64,000 nucleotides of DNA from NCBI RefSeq assembly GCF_002775205.1, contig NC_036448.1, positions 4,366,572-4,430,571 on the forward strand, read 5' to 3'. Below, piece by piece: positions 12,901 to 25,600 of this stretch. The first letter of the stretch is position 1. The number at the start of each line of letters is the position of its first letter. A model generated the notes under the pieces. That model did no database searches and had not been told where the DNA came from. It worked only from the letters and a program-made list of their open reading frames with translations. Source of the DNA: Xiphophorus maculatus (lineage: Eukaryota > Chordata > Actinopteri > Cyprinodontiformes > Poeciliidae). The translations under genes and the position numbers were made by a program.

Positions 12901-15900
12901 AATACGGGGAACGAAAGAAGGAGGGGGGAAAAGAAGAAATTTCCTCTGAACATTCTCCTGCTCAAGACGAGGCCGCCCAAACACGAAGCACTGCAGTGGC
13001 ACACAGCAGCACAGAGTGCAGAGGATTTGGCTGCTTTGCTTGTCAGCTGTTAGATCTAATCTAACAACAGAGTTGCTGTGTCAGCCTGAGGTCAGCCTCG
13101 TCCCCACTGACACCCGGGGAAAAACTTAATCCTGATCCCTCGCCATCAGCTCCTCGTAATGGCCATTTTAGTCTCCTCGCGAAGATTTACTGTAGCAACG
13201 GCGTACACTTTTTAGGAGACATTATTAACACCGTGCTGAAGATTTGAGTGCGGTCGCTCAAATAATAATAAAGGAAGCTACACATTGCTCAGCACAATCC
13301 AAATACTGAAGAGCTTTTTGGCTCAACATGGATTTTTCCATCTGTGTTGGAAATGAACAAAGTTTAATTAAATACTTGGATTTTGTGCCTTTTTTTATCA
13401 AAAGGCAAACAAAAGAAAAATGTTTCTCGATGCTGTGACACAATTAATCAAATGTGGCTGACGGAGAAAAAAAAGGAAGACATAATAACTGCATTTCTAT
13501 TACAAATGCACTTAGTTGATAGTTTTCTAATGCCGAAAAAAAAAACCACAATATTGTAACCGCAGTATTTCAATTTCATTAGAAATACAAATCATGTATG
13601 TGTTAAAATCACATGTGAATAAGTTTGTTCACATAAGTCATTAAAAAATGTGGCGCGCCATGATCCTCTTACTGCTTCCTGTCGCCTTCTTTGTCTTTTC
13701 TACCAGTAGTAAAATCATAGTAACGTCCTCAATGCTAAAAATGTGAATCAGTAGAATAATACTTTGTACCAGTCTCATGGTTGAATAACTTAAATAACAG
13801 ATCATCAACAATAAATATGCTGAGCTCGTGTGTTTATTCAGTCAATCAATCAATCAAATTTTATTTGCAAAGCACATTTCAGCAGAAGGCATGTCAAAGC
13901 GCCTTTGCATCATAACAAACACAAAAACACAAAGCGATGCAAAAATAGAATCAACAATCAAAACATGACATTAAGTCAAGTGCCATCATTACATTCGTAA
14001 TTGATTATGTTTCAAATTCAGCTCTGTTGCTAATTTTGTCGATATATAATTTTTGTCTAAAATGCAATGAATTCATCCCCTCAAGAAAGTTGAAATGTTG
14101 TGATCACAGCTACTAATGCAAATTCAGCCACCAATTTTGCGCTGACTTGCAATTTTCACCAATCGTCAAAAATTAGTCGCGCAGTTTTTGACGACTGAAT
14201 CAGTCCGACCAATCATCTTAACGTTTTTCTGTATCGCCTTCTTGTCTGACCAATCACTGCAACTCAGCTTCTGTGTGTACAGTTCATGTTAACTTGAATG
14301 AAAAATATGGAACTCTTAGTTTGCACTTTGACAACTCCTCCAGACATGACTGTGTTTATATTGGTGTAAACCCATTCTACTGCAAAAAACAAACCTTAAA
14401 AATTTGCAACTTTGACCACAGCTTTTTAAAAGGAGTGCCTTAAAATCAGTCATTTTTGGCAGCAACAGTCACAAAAAAAAAAATCATCACAATTTCCTGG
14501 AGGGAGTGTTCATTGCGATTAATTACAGACACTGCAATTAACTCAACTGCAAAAGGTTTTTAGGAGTCCCACCTTTAGATAACTTAAATTTTGCCTGTGG
14601 AAGAAGCATCTATTGGCTGTGATTCTGTTAAACTGTTATTATACTGACTACTCAAAACATGAGGCGTCCTTAGAACCCTCGCCGGGGGTTTATACACGAG
14701 ACTCGGGGTAAGCTGCCTCAACCTGTGGCAGGAGGAACCGTGTGAGTTGGTCTCAGGCTGATGTGCGTGAAAACGCAAACACTCCCTGTGTTCCACTTCA
14801 TCTCCCCCTGACAGCACTGTGTTGCAAGATGGATGGTCCTCTTGGCCCAGTTTATGGGAGATAACAGACACGTCCACAGACACACACACACACACACATT
14901 AAGAGATCCGTGTCCTTCACCTGAATATATAAAGCCCAGGAAGCGTGTTGAAACTCCCACACAGCTACATGATGGATTAACTGGACGAGAGCACATGTCA
15001 GGAACACGGGTCGCAGTCTCATAGACGGAGCGCTTTGAGTTTTCCTTTTTTCTCTAAGGCAGAGATAGATTCTGCCAAAGGTGCTGCAAGAAACTGTTTC
15101 TTGTTTTACGATGATGATGTTTTATTAAAAGCACATAATAACCATGCGCTGGTTCTGTTGGACCTCACAGTGTCCTTTGGCACAGTGGATCATTCCGATC
15201 TTTTGTCCCGATCGAACCACTATGTCGGTATCTCTATCTCATCACTAAAATCTTTCACCTTCTCTCTGAAAAGAAGAACCGTCTCCGTTATGATTACCAT
15301 TTTGACTCTTTTAGAGCTCCACTTTGATGTGAGGTCCCACAAGGCTCCATTCTTGGCCCTCTTTTGTTTTCATGTTTCACACGCTGTGTTAACTTGGTAC
15401 CGGTTCTCCACGCATCCGCAAGCGATGGACAGCAAAGCCGCTGCTCTTAGCCCAATGGGAGTTAATACTAGCTATAGAAATCAATCTAATGGTACTTTGG
15501 AGTTGTTGAGTTCAAGTTGTGCTAAAGGGAGTTAGCCTATCAGCAAAGCTATTCAAACCAAAAATAGCATCTCAATGCTAGAGATGTTGCAGTTAGCACA
15601 GAAATCCACAACGCTAATGTCAATGTCGACAGTCCACATTTCTAAAAGAAGTGTTTTTTTCTAAGAAGTTCCATGAATAATCTGGGGTTCCTGAAACACA
15701 TTTTTTCCTCCTATCTGAGTGACAGAAAAGTTTCCGTTATGATGTTGACTCTTCTAGTGCTCCTCTTTGACATGGTGTTCCACAAGGCTCCATGCTTGTC
15801 CCTCTTTTGTTTTCATTTTACAAGATCTGCTTTCACACAGCCCTAGATCTCCTTCCTCTGCTATGCAGATGACCTACTGATCTACTCGTCCCAGAAGCCT

Positions 15901-16554
15901 GGTTGCAGTAATGCTCTCCGTTTTTACTGGATTGCATTACTTGCTGTCCAACACTGGTTGGGCCAGAAGTTTTTGTTTTCAACCAAAACATTGAATGTAT
16001 TTTATTTGGTGGCAACGTAACTACAGATTAAAAGTGCTTTCACTTTTAATTGTAAAGAACATTTAGGGGTAATATTTGATAAAGATTTTAAAATCAATTT
16101 GACCCAGTAGTCAGGACAAGCTTCTTTCAGCTGCGTCTCTTTGCCAAGGTTGAGCCTTTTTGAACTTTTTCATTATTTGTGATCGTTTTAGGTGTTATGA
16201 TTTTACTGTTATGAGCTTCGGTCTCCTAATTTGAATGTACACATGTTGCGATGCCACCACCTTAAAGTTCAGAGGATTTTATTCAAATGTTGTGTGACAG
16301 TGCAACACAAAGTCACATATTGTGAAGCGGAAAGGATTTCTGTCGTTTTTATGTTTTACAGAAATGAATCTGAAAAAAATAGTGAATTCAAACCCTGTTT
16401 TTTTTTTAAAAAAAAATGATATAATTATATTTAAATCCAAGAGTATTGATGTCATTCAATCTGACTAGGACTGAGCTGAGTTTGTAAATGTGCAGAGCTG
16501 GTGGAGCCATGTCTTAAAAATCTTACGATGTATTTGTACAAGTATTGAATACAA

Positions 16555-16642
<88 letters not shown>

Positions 16643-19600
16643 GCCACATTGTGTTGGTCTATGAGATATAGTCATATGAAAATACACTTAGGTTTGTGGC
16701 TGCAACATGACATGACGCTTGCAAAGCCTCCCAAGGCCCGACTCGGAGTTGTTATTTTTACTAACATGAAAGCAGCAATAACAGAGAATATCTGAGTTTT
16801 TCATGCAGAGACGAGGAGGATTTGTTTGCCCTCTGATTTCATAGAACTTCCTCTGATCAGTTAATCATCTGAAGTTGGACTTTTAGTTTTTGAAGCTTGA
16901 CGCGTTTTTTTTTTTGTTTTTTTCCCCCCACTAATCTTATTGGATTTTTTTTATTTTACCCAAAAGCATTGATATTTGGAGCCAGAGCCTGCAGTGAAAG
17001 CTCAGTATGCAGCATTAATCATGCAGAGGGATGAAAGTGTCCCACACACGTCTGGCTCCCTCTGGCGAGCCAGCCTTTAAAACCTTAAGCGTCTACCAGA
17101 AACAGAAACTGACAGTTCCTCCATGTTTACTCTATCTCTCATATGGAGAAGATAAAAATAGTCCCGCAGCAGGGTGGTCCCTTCTCGCTTTCATTTAGTT
17201 TGTCTAGTGAGATTCATCGAAGCAGTGATATCCAGCCCACAAAGTTAAAACGAATGTTTTCCTTCCGTTACAGTACGAATTCAAGCTGAAGAACATAAAG
17301 AAAAAGAAGGTCAACATACTCGTGTCCACCGACTGTGTCAAAGTGATCCTACGCAAAAAGAAGAAGGTAAGACCGGCGGAAGAGAGTCCATCCGTTTTCC
17401 ATGAACTGATTTCAACTCTTTATTGACTGTATGCAGGATTTCCCCCAGAAAACCCGCTAGGCCCCGTGGTGGGGCCACTAGGTCAGTCCACCAGCAGCCC
17501 AGTGCGTTTTTGTCTTGAAAATATATTAAAGGGGCAGTGTTACATATTTTCCAAATACAAAGAGCCTTTTCATACCACAGTAAGGTAACTCAGTTACCTT
17601 CAGTTGTTTTAAAAATGCTATATATCAAACTTGAATGAAATTTGACTTTGTAATTTAATGCCTTGAAATTGGGCCTCTGCCCCTTTAAAAACTCCAGATT
17701 TTTTCACTGTTGCACTGAGAAGCAGCTCCTATAATGGGCTCAGCGGATGCGCAGTTCCACCGGGTGCTAATTCCTGCTGGCTAGTCTGAAGGAGCTGAAT
17801 GGGCAAGTGTCAGGGGAGGACTGCTCTGTGGAGTTTGGAAGCTTGGAAACTGCAGCTCTGAGGAGGAGCTGCAACTTGAATGTGGCGCTAGGGCCACCCA
17901 GGGGTTTTGCACAGCTGAATGGTTGCCATGGGAGGTTAAATGATTTCTCAAACATGCAGGAAACAATCAAGGCAACACTCCAGGTTCGTTTTTGATGAGG
18001 GAATAACATTATAATATGAAGTAAACCTCAAAAAAGTCGACACTGCTCCTTTAGAGTTACAACAATTCAGAGGTGCACAAGCATGCACCTCTGAATTTGG
18101 AAATAGTAGCATGTGAAGCCAACAGGTTGGTACCGGGATGGCGCCCAGTTCAACTATAAACCTATCTTAATCTGTGTTTACTGTTACTGGTGTTTAAAAA
18201 AAACATTTAAAATAAACAAACGATGCCTAACCTAGTGGGGGGGCAAGTAAAGCCAGGTGGCCCGCCAGGCTTATAACACACTGTGGGAAACCCTGTGTAT
18301 TGTGTCAATGATCTGTTTTTTTGTTGTTGTTGTTGTTGCTACAGAGAAAAGGCTGGTCATGGGATGAAAGCTCCATTTTGGTGACACAAGACCCCATCTA
18401 CAGGTGTGACGAGGAAGATCCCTAATCAGCCCGAGTCAAGGATGCTAACGAAGCCCCGCTGACCTGATATCTTGTGTTGCCTTCAGGATCTTCTACGTCT
18501 CGCACGACGCTCAAGACTTGAAGATATTCAGTTACATCGCCAGAGACGGACAGAGCAACGTTTTCCGCTGCAATGTGTTCAAGTCTAAGAGGAAGGTGAG
18601 TGGAACCCTCAGCAGCTGAAGACTCTGAATATTCTACCTTAGTGTCGACGAGACTCTCTTACTGAATCAGCTTGAGTCTGGTGAGGTCTGTTGGATAATG
18701 CGTTTCATGAGGCTGGAATTAAGTTCAATGAAGAGATTATAAATTCAAGTCGGGGGTCCCAGCCCTCTTCAGCAAGTCTGACCCTTTAAATCAAGGCAAA
18801 ATTTAGAGTCGCCTTGGACGAATAACGTCTTTATCCCAATGTTATACGATGAATGTTTCTGATGGTGTATGTGAAAATGTCATCTTTCTTCTTTTACTTC
18901 TTTCTCTTTTTGTATGTTTTCATCATCTGTTGCTAAAATGTGCTACACAACTAAACTTGCATTGACTTGAACAGTGCACATGTGGCAGTCCAAACTCCTC
19001 AGTCAGCTTTCTACAGTTCTCGGCATTAATTTCTCACCACAAATGCTGGGAAATATCCAACGTAGATTAACGTGGCTAAAAAGAAACAACTTCAACTTTC
19101 GTATTGCCAAAGATGAAGATCCACTTAGCTTTGAGAAGCTACAGGTAAGTGTAGCTAGCTTCTTGCTTTTAGCTTCCTGTAGTGTTCAACCTGAGCTGAT
19201 CTTTGTTTTAAATAAATGTGTACAAATGAGGACACTCATGCCAATCTAAATTTACTAATGGTTCCATTAACCAAATTTTGAAAAAATTAAATAAAATTCT
19301 GATTTACTTTTTTTTTTTTTAAAGAAAACACTTCTTACTCGTCGTTAGCGCCTAGCATCAACTTGTACTGTACCGTATGCAAACAGAAGCGCAGATTCAG
19401 TGATACTTTAGAAGTTTTTGAGACAAGCTGTGATGATTTTATGTCACTTTTTGTTTTGTGATGTTCCTAGACGATTTGGAGATAAAAGTGTCTGCTTAAA
19501 TTGCAAACTTTTGAAAATGCACGTACATCAAGATGAACCTTAAATTGCAGGAATTCATTCAAGGCACGTAATGTTCATAAACCAGGTCCAAGCAGGACCT

Positions 19601-22600
19601 TAGTGAAGATTTTACCTGAGGGCTTATGATCATGCTGTGCAGAATTCCTCCACAACAATGTGAGAGACTAGCAAAGCGCCTCATATTTGATTCCTATTTG
19701 CCTCATATTTCATAATGCTTCCTAAAACTGACTTATCTAAACATTCTCCCATCTGTGGAGATTTGAGACGTGAAACAAAAACAACATTTGCAGATTTACC
19801 TTGAAGCACCAAGAGGCTCTCTGCCTCTCTCCCTCTTGATGGAAACAATATAAAAATGCCGCATGCTCAGACATTCTGTTGCACGTATGTCCGTTCCTAT
19901 GGCAACCAAGGTTGCAGCTCAAGCAATTATCACAGACTAACAAATTGAAATAGAGTAAATCTTGACAGGATAATTGGTTATTCATTTCACGCTGGACTTT
20001 TTCCATTGTTTCGGCAAACGCGACGTAACAATATGAGGCTAACTTGATCTCAGATACTTTGTCACAAACGGGCTCCAGATGTTCTCTCAGAGCGAAGTTA
20101 GACGCTTAGAGGACAACTCGGCTGGCGAGCTGCTCCCACTGCAGTCTTTATCTGAAGGCAGTGCTGCTTGGAGCCACTATAAGTTTTTTTTCTTCTCATA
20201 TTGATTTTTTTTCTGTCCTCCTCCACTTGTCCTCCACTTTATGCATTCCATTCACCCTGGTGCTTCTGTCTCCTTGATGCGGCTGACTTCTCCTTTCAAG
20301 TTGCTGCTGATGCCACGTCCTGATAAAGCTGCCTCCATTCCTTTACTTGAGTTTTGTCCCAGTGGCTCAGGCAGCTTCTGTGGCTTATTTTCACCCTGGC
20401 TGCTGGATCCTGTGTGACCAGCTGTGCTGTTTCTAACAACCACACGGCGCCCGCCTACTCCTGACCACACTGGGGGAGAGCGGAGGCGGCTCTTTGGACT
20501 TGATAGTTTATGGTCGTCGCAGATGTTCCTATCATTTTTGTGAGAATGAAAACTTTCCTCGTAATGCAAAATTTAATCTGGCCCTAGTTACTTGTCTTTT
20601 CTGTATGTGTTTTAGAGCTGCTATATTCCTAATATAGCATTGCATATTGTAAAGTTACACAGGCTGAGGTGAGGTAGTACTCACCTCAGCCTGCTGGATA
20701 CTTGAAGTTGAAAGTGTGAATATTATTTTCATACTTGAAGCTGAAAGTAATATTAGTCAGCTTACTTTCTGACTAATATTATAGATGCATTGATATAAAA
20801 ATTTGGACTAATGTCAGTAATATTTCTAATATAATGGTTTATTATATTTACTATATTACAGTGGCCCAAAATGGTAAAAAAAAAAAAAAAGAAGATAATG
20901 CTACGATAGAAGTCATAATAAACTTGCTAGCATAACTTCCATAGTTTTGTTGTAGCTATGGAATTGTGTTGCTTTTTGGTGTTTGTGGCTTTTGTTTTTG
21001 TCTTGTGTCTTCTGCTTTTTGGGGTCCCTGAACAACTTCCTGCCTTTTCGGCACCATGAAACATGACCACACAGTTGACATTTCTTCCTTATTCTAGTTA
21101 AAACCCATGCAATCCTGTGCTGCATCACTTTCAAATGCCCAAACAAATAACACAAAGCCAACTCTGTCCCCTCTCTATCCTGAAACCCATTCACAAATGG
21201 CAACAGAATGAAAGTATCATTGGTAGATAACATCAGCCCAGTTTCACTCATGTGACCAAAATGGAAATGTTAGAAATGACTAACGCTGGCTAATATCTAT
21301 GTTATTGCCAATGTAGCATGTCCTAATTAATCTAGCTAATGCTACTTATAATTCCTAATTATTTGACCTTACAGCACTGAAATGTCATTCCCAAAATGGT
21401 CAATTTAATTGTCCATAAATATGGAAAAAATTTAATAAAAGATTATTTAGCCCATCCCGAGCACTGACATCCACAGCCTTGATCCCAGTAAACATGCACT
21501 ATTCAGAAGAGGAACACATCAATAGCAGCACACATCATTCAAAGCCATAACAGAGATTAGAGTTCCACTAAAACCCTTTTCATTTTCTCACATTCAGCTC
21601 TTTGTAGCAGATGTCTTTCAATACACCAGCGGTCTTTACATGAAAGGAAACGGGGTTACAGCAGAAATGCACAATGACATGTTTGTGATCATTATAGTTC
21701 ATCATCATTATCACTTTCTCACTTGTACATAAAAAAAACCCCATCTTGATAAAGCTGCATTAGTGTTTCAGCTCACTGAAGTCTAATTGGTTTGCTGTGT
21801 TTCTTGTGAACCATTTTCTCTTGTTTTGATTAATTAGCACCTGACAGTTAGCATCTTCATTTGCTGTTCTTGAGTTACCTCAAGGGAAGCGATGTAGCTG
21901 GTTTGTTGGGTAATACGGAGTGCTTGAGCAGCCAGCGCCTCGTTTTCTCTAGACAGTTCTGTAGAGAGTTGCTTAGATTTGAACCACCAGATGTTTGGTT
22001 GTTGATTTCATGTAAACATCTGAATCTTTGCAGATGGTTATTCATCTGAAGTTTTCTTTGCTTTTGCACAAAACCATGTGTTGGAACCACAACATTCCAC
22101 CTTTTTTTTATATATATATTTATCCGATGGTGTATGTTCAGTCAAAGCTCAATACATTTCAATCTGGAGAGACTCAGATGGAGAAAGACAGCGATTAAAA
22201 GGGTTTATCGACATGCATGAATTAAAGTCCTTTGGCGCTCGGGGCCCCGGCTAGACATCGAGCTGTGAATTGCAGTAAGCTCAGATGAGCATCCCCGATG
22301 CTGATTAGGGAATGTCATCCCCCGGGGTCCGTACACTAGTGGTGAAGGTTGGTGAAGGATGGGTGTCTGAAGATCCAGGATAATGGAGGTGCAGAAGGGG
22401 CGGAGGTGGGTTGAGCGCAGCTGGAAAGTGGAAGATGCCATGGATGGAGGTCCTTTTCAGGGGGAGCTTGGTTGGTTATTGACCGTGACGTGGCTTGGTC
22501 CGGCGTTGATAGGTCGATGGCGATGAACGTGTCGCACCGATTGGATGATGCAGATTAGGCTAGAGAGTTTTCCAGTTTGAATTTACGCCACGGCTTCATT

Positions 22601-25600
22601 TGCAACCATCATTTCCTGCAATTAAGATTTAGTGATTATCTCCACCAGCTTTAATTCAGAAAATGTAATTCCTGCAAGTCTCAAAGGTTAACACGCTTTC
22701 ATCTAAATCATTCAATTAAATTTTTTTTTTTTGCTGGCCCTGGCATGTTTTCTTCCTGGTATTTTTGCTTAATCTGCTTTCCCCAAATCACTAGCTGCGT
22801 CTCCATTACAAATGTGAGCAAAACTTGGTCAATGTAATATGTCGGAGAAATACAATGTCAAAATTTGGTGTTTATATTAAGAAATTCAGTTAAAATCACA
22901 CGAGCAAGTTTGTTCACGCGATAAAAACCACTTCTTGTCGTCTTCTTTGTGGTTTGTGCCAGTGACGACATCCTGTTGATCAAGTGACTCATGTAATGCG
23001 AAAAAAAGTGCTGTTTGCTGTTTTGTGAAAATAAACCAGTTTCGATGCGGCAAAAAAAAGAGAAAAGAAAAGAAAACACGTTTCACCTTTTCAAAAAAGC
23101 TGCATAATTTCCCTCCCCACTTTGCAATTCTGAACTACTTGCTCTTGCTCTGTAACTGTAACATGGTGAAATATGTCAAAGTTCAAAGGTTACGAGCACT
23201 TTTGGGGGGCAGAGTACGGGAACGTTCAACCCGTCGTAACAAAAAAGCAAAGCAGAGTCATGTTGTTTTCTACATATCTGAAAGAGTGCGAGCCGAGGCA
23301 GTTTTTCCTCCAAAGACGGAGCATCAGCGAGGTTCACTCCCATCCCTTCACCATGGATACGGCGCCGACGGCGACTTAGTGAGGCTGAATGCTAATTGCT
23401 CTGGTGGGAAGAGGAAAAAGAAAAGGGGCCGCCGTTGTTGCTCGGCACTTCAAGACATTTTCACCAGCGCCAAGCGAAACGCCCACCCCATTGTCGCGGA
23501 TGCAGTCAGTGGTGCCTTCTCTCCTCTCGTTCCCCGGGTCCGTGAAGCCTTATCTTTGTGCCACAGACCAAGCATGTGTGCTGAGTAGGAGGAGATGGAT
23601 CAGCTGATTTAGAGGAGATTTGATGTGTTTTCATCACGGCGCGCCGTGGCACACAAAGCTTTTAGATGTCAAAATCATCAACGCAGCCCTTTTGTGTTTG
23701 ACTTCTGTTCTGTCGACTTTGCGCATCTGAAGCTAAAATTCAGCCCTCTGATCTGTGAATGACACGGCACCCTAATCAATTTCCTCGCACCGTTTCTGGG
23801 GTTTTTTTTGCCGAAATTTGTTTTCCGTTGCGTTTGATTAAACCTCTTTCAGGCTCGAGCTACCTTGACATATCGACTGAGTGGTTTCAGGCGCGAGGAT
23901 CCTCCAGGGGCACGGGAGCAATGAATTTATTTTTGACACGGCTCCTGCCAGCTCCCAAGATTGAAAACATCACCTTGAGTGAGACTGAGGAAGGACGTGG
24001 CGGACAGCCTATCATTCTGCCCGATTTAGAAGCCTGTCTCTGGTGCACATTTTGGAGCTTTTTGGGGGAGAAAAAAACAACTGAAATTGACTGTGGAAGT
24101 CCTGGTGTCTCAAACCAGTCAGCACTGATGCTCAGGTTAGAAAACAGTTATATCAGAGGAGAAGCAGTATTTATGTGGATATTAACTCTTTGGGATCAAA
24201 TATGTTACACACAGTGGCCTTAAAGGGGCAGTATTATGTATTTTCCATTCACATAGCGCACAATCAAATAACTATGCTAAGTTCTGTTCTTATAAAAATG
24301 CTGTATATATCAAATATGACATCAAAGAAATGTGACTTTGTAATTTTATGCCATGAAATTGGTCCTCTGTCTCACCAAAGGCTCGTGATCTGTCTGAAAC
24401 TCCACTTTCAGGAAGTCATCACAACGTAGCTCCTCTATTAATCCTTTAACATCTTCACCAGCACTATAATTGAGAAGCAGCTCCTACAATGAGCTCTGCA
24501 GATGCTCAGTTTTATCAGGTGTTTGCTAATTGCTTACTGGCTAGTCTGAAGGAGCTGACTGGGAGAGTTGTGGGGGAGGGCCGAACACAAGGACTTGGAA
24601 ATCTTCCTCGAAACCTCCAGAAAGGGAGAAAACAAAGGAGAAACCATAGCAACAAACAACATATGCATATATAATATTTTACACTATCCATCCATCCATC
24701 CATCCATTTTCTTACATCCTTGTCCCTTAGAGGCGTCAGGAGGTGCTGGTGCCTATCTCCAGCTAACGTTCCGGGCGAGAGGCGGGGTCATCCTGGACAG
24801 GTCGCCAGTCTGTCGCAGTATTTTACACTAGTAAAAGTTAAAAGAAGATGTACTGTATATAGTGGGCAGCCATGTCCCAGAAGAGTGCAGCCTGAAAACA
24901 TTTGATTCTTAAAACACCTGAGTGGGGTTGTACATTTGTGTGTGGAAACGTCTGGTTAAAGAAAACGTTTGACTTGAGGAACTAGAAGCCACTCATGGGG
25001 TAAATTTGGATGGATCACTGAGTCTCCAATAATAACACATTTCTTCTCCCGTGTCGGAGTGCCTTTGGTAAATAATGTTTGAAAAGACCTTGTCTTCAGT
25101 GTTTGTCCTTCTGTTGCAATTTTCTCCTCAATTTGCGTCTTTCTTTCCAGTTTCATTGTCTATTTTTTTTCTCCATCACCTGAGCACAAACGGTCACACT
25201 CCGTCTCCTCCGGCAGCCCATTTCCTCGCCTGCTGCGTGGCCTAATTATACGTCTCCTTCATAATGTGCTCTTCATCCCGCTGCCTCTCTCTGCCCTTAC
25301 TACTCACACACCCTTCCTCTGTGTCCTCCCACTCAGTCTCAGGCCATGAGGATCGTGCGGACCGTGGGTCAGGCATTCGATGTGTGTCACCAGCTGACCC
25401 TGCAGCAGAAAAGCGAGGATCAGGAGGACGAAGAGGGGAGGGTGGAGGAGCTGGAGGCAGCACCAGGTTATTCTCACCTACACACCAACCCGCTCGCAAC
25501 TACAAAACACCTCCCTTCACTTTGCTCTCCTCCCAAATGTCAGGCTTTTGCTCAAGAAGAAACTAATTTGTGACAATTCTGGAAAAATATGTCATCACCC

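Larger units (their letters stand above)
12653..17273 (+). other. nos1ap intron 2
   Basis: Contains family A copy 2, a reverse-strand LINE-tail fragment, a decayed LINE (15040-16330) and an AT microsatellite. About 12770-13250 is moderately GC-rich with no exon that I can support. Confidence 0.8.
18596..25336 (+). other. nos1ap intron 5
   Basis: 6.7 kb. Besides the listed repeats it holds GC-richer single-copy-looking stretches at about 22200-22560, 23270-23600 and 23820-24150, none with exon structure that I can support, and a hairpin cluster at 20660-20781. Confidence 0.8.

Noticed and set aside
15035..15535. 166-codon frame as a functional gene
   Set aside because: It is a decayed LINE reverse-transcriptase fragment, interrupted and continuing in other frames.
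16452..16795. Frames rich in IYIYIY
   Set aside because: Products of the AT microsatellite.
20913..21251. 112-codon minus-strand frame in nos1ap intron 5
   Set aside because: No similarity recognised, no exon signals, and composition like the surrounding intron.
22205..22560. Extra nos1ap exon in intron 5
   Set aside because: GC is slightly raised, but no frame joins exons 5 and 6 in phase with plausible sites, and the joined protein already matches human without it.
23025..23588. 187-codon + strand frame
   Set aside because: It begins inside a family A transposon copy, is lysine/arginine-rich with low complexity, and resembles no protein; no splice context.
24489..24703. Frames in both strands near 24500
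   Set aside because: They fall in family B copy 2 and the LINE-tail insertion.
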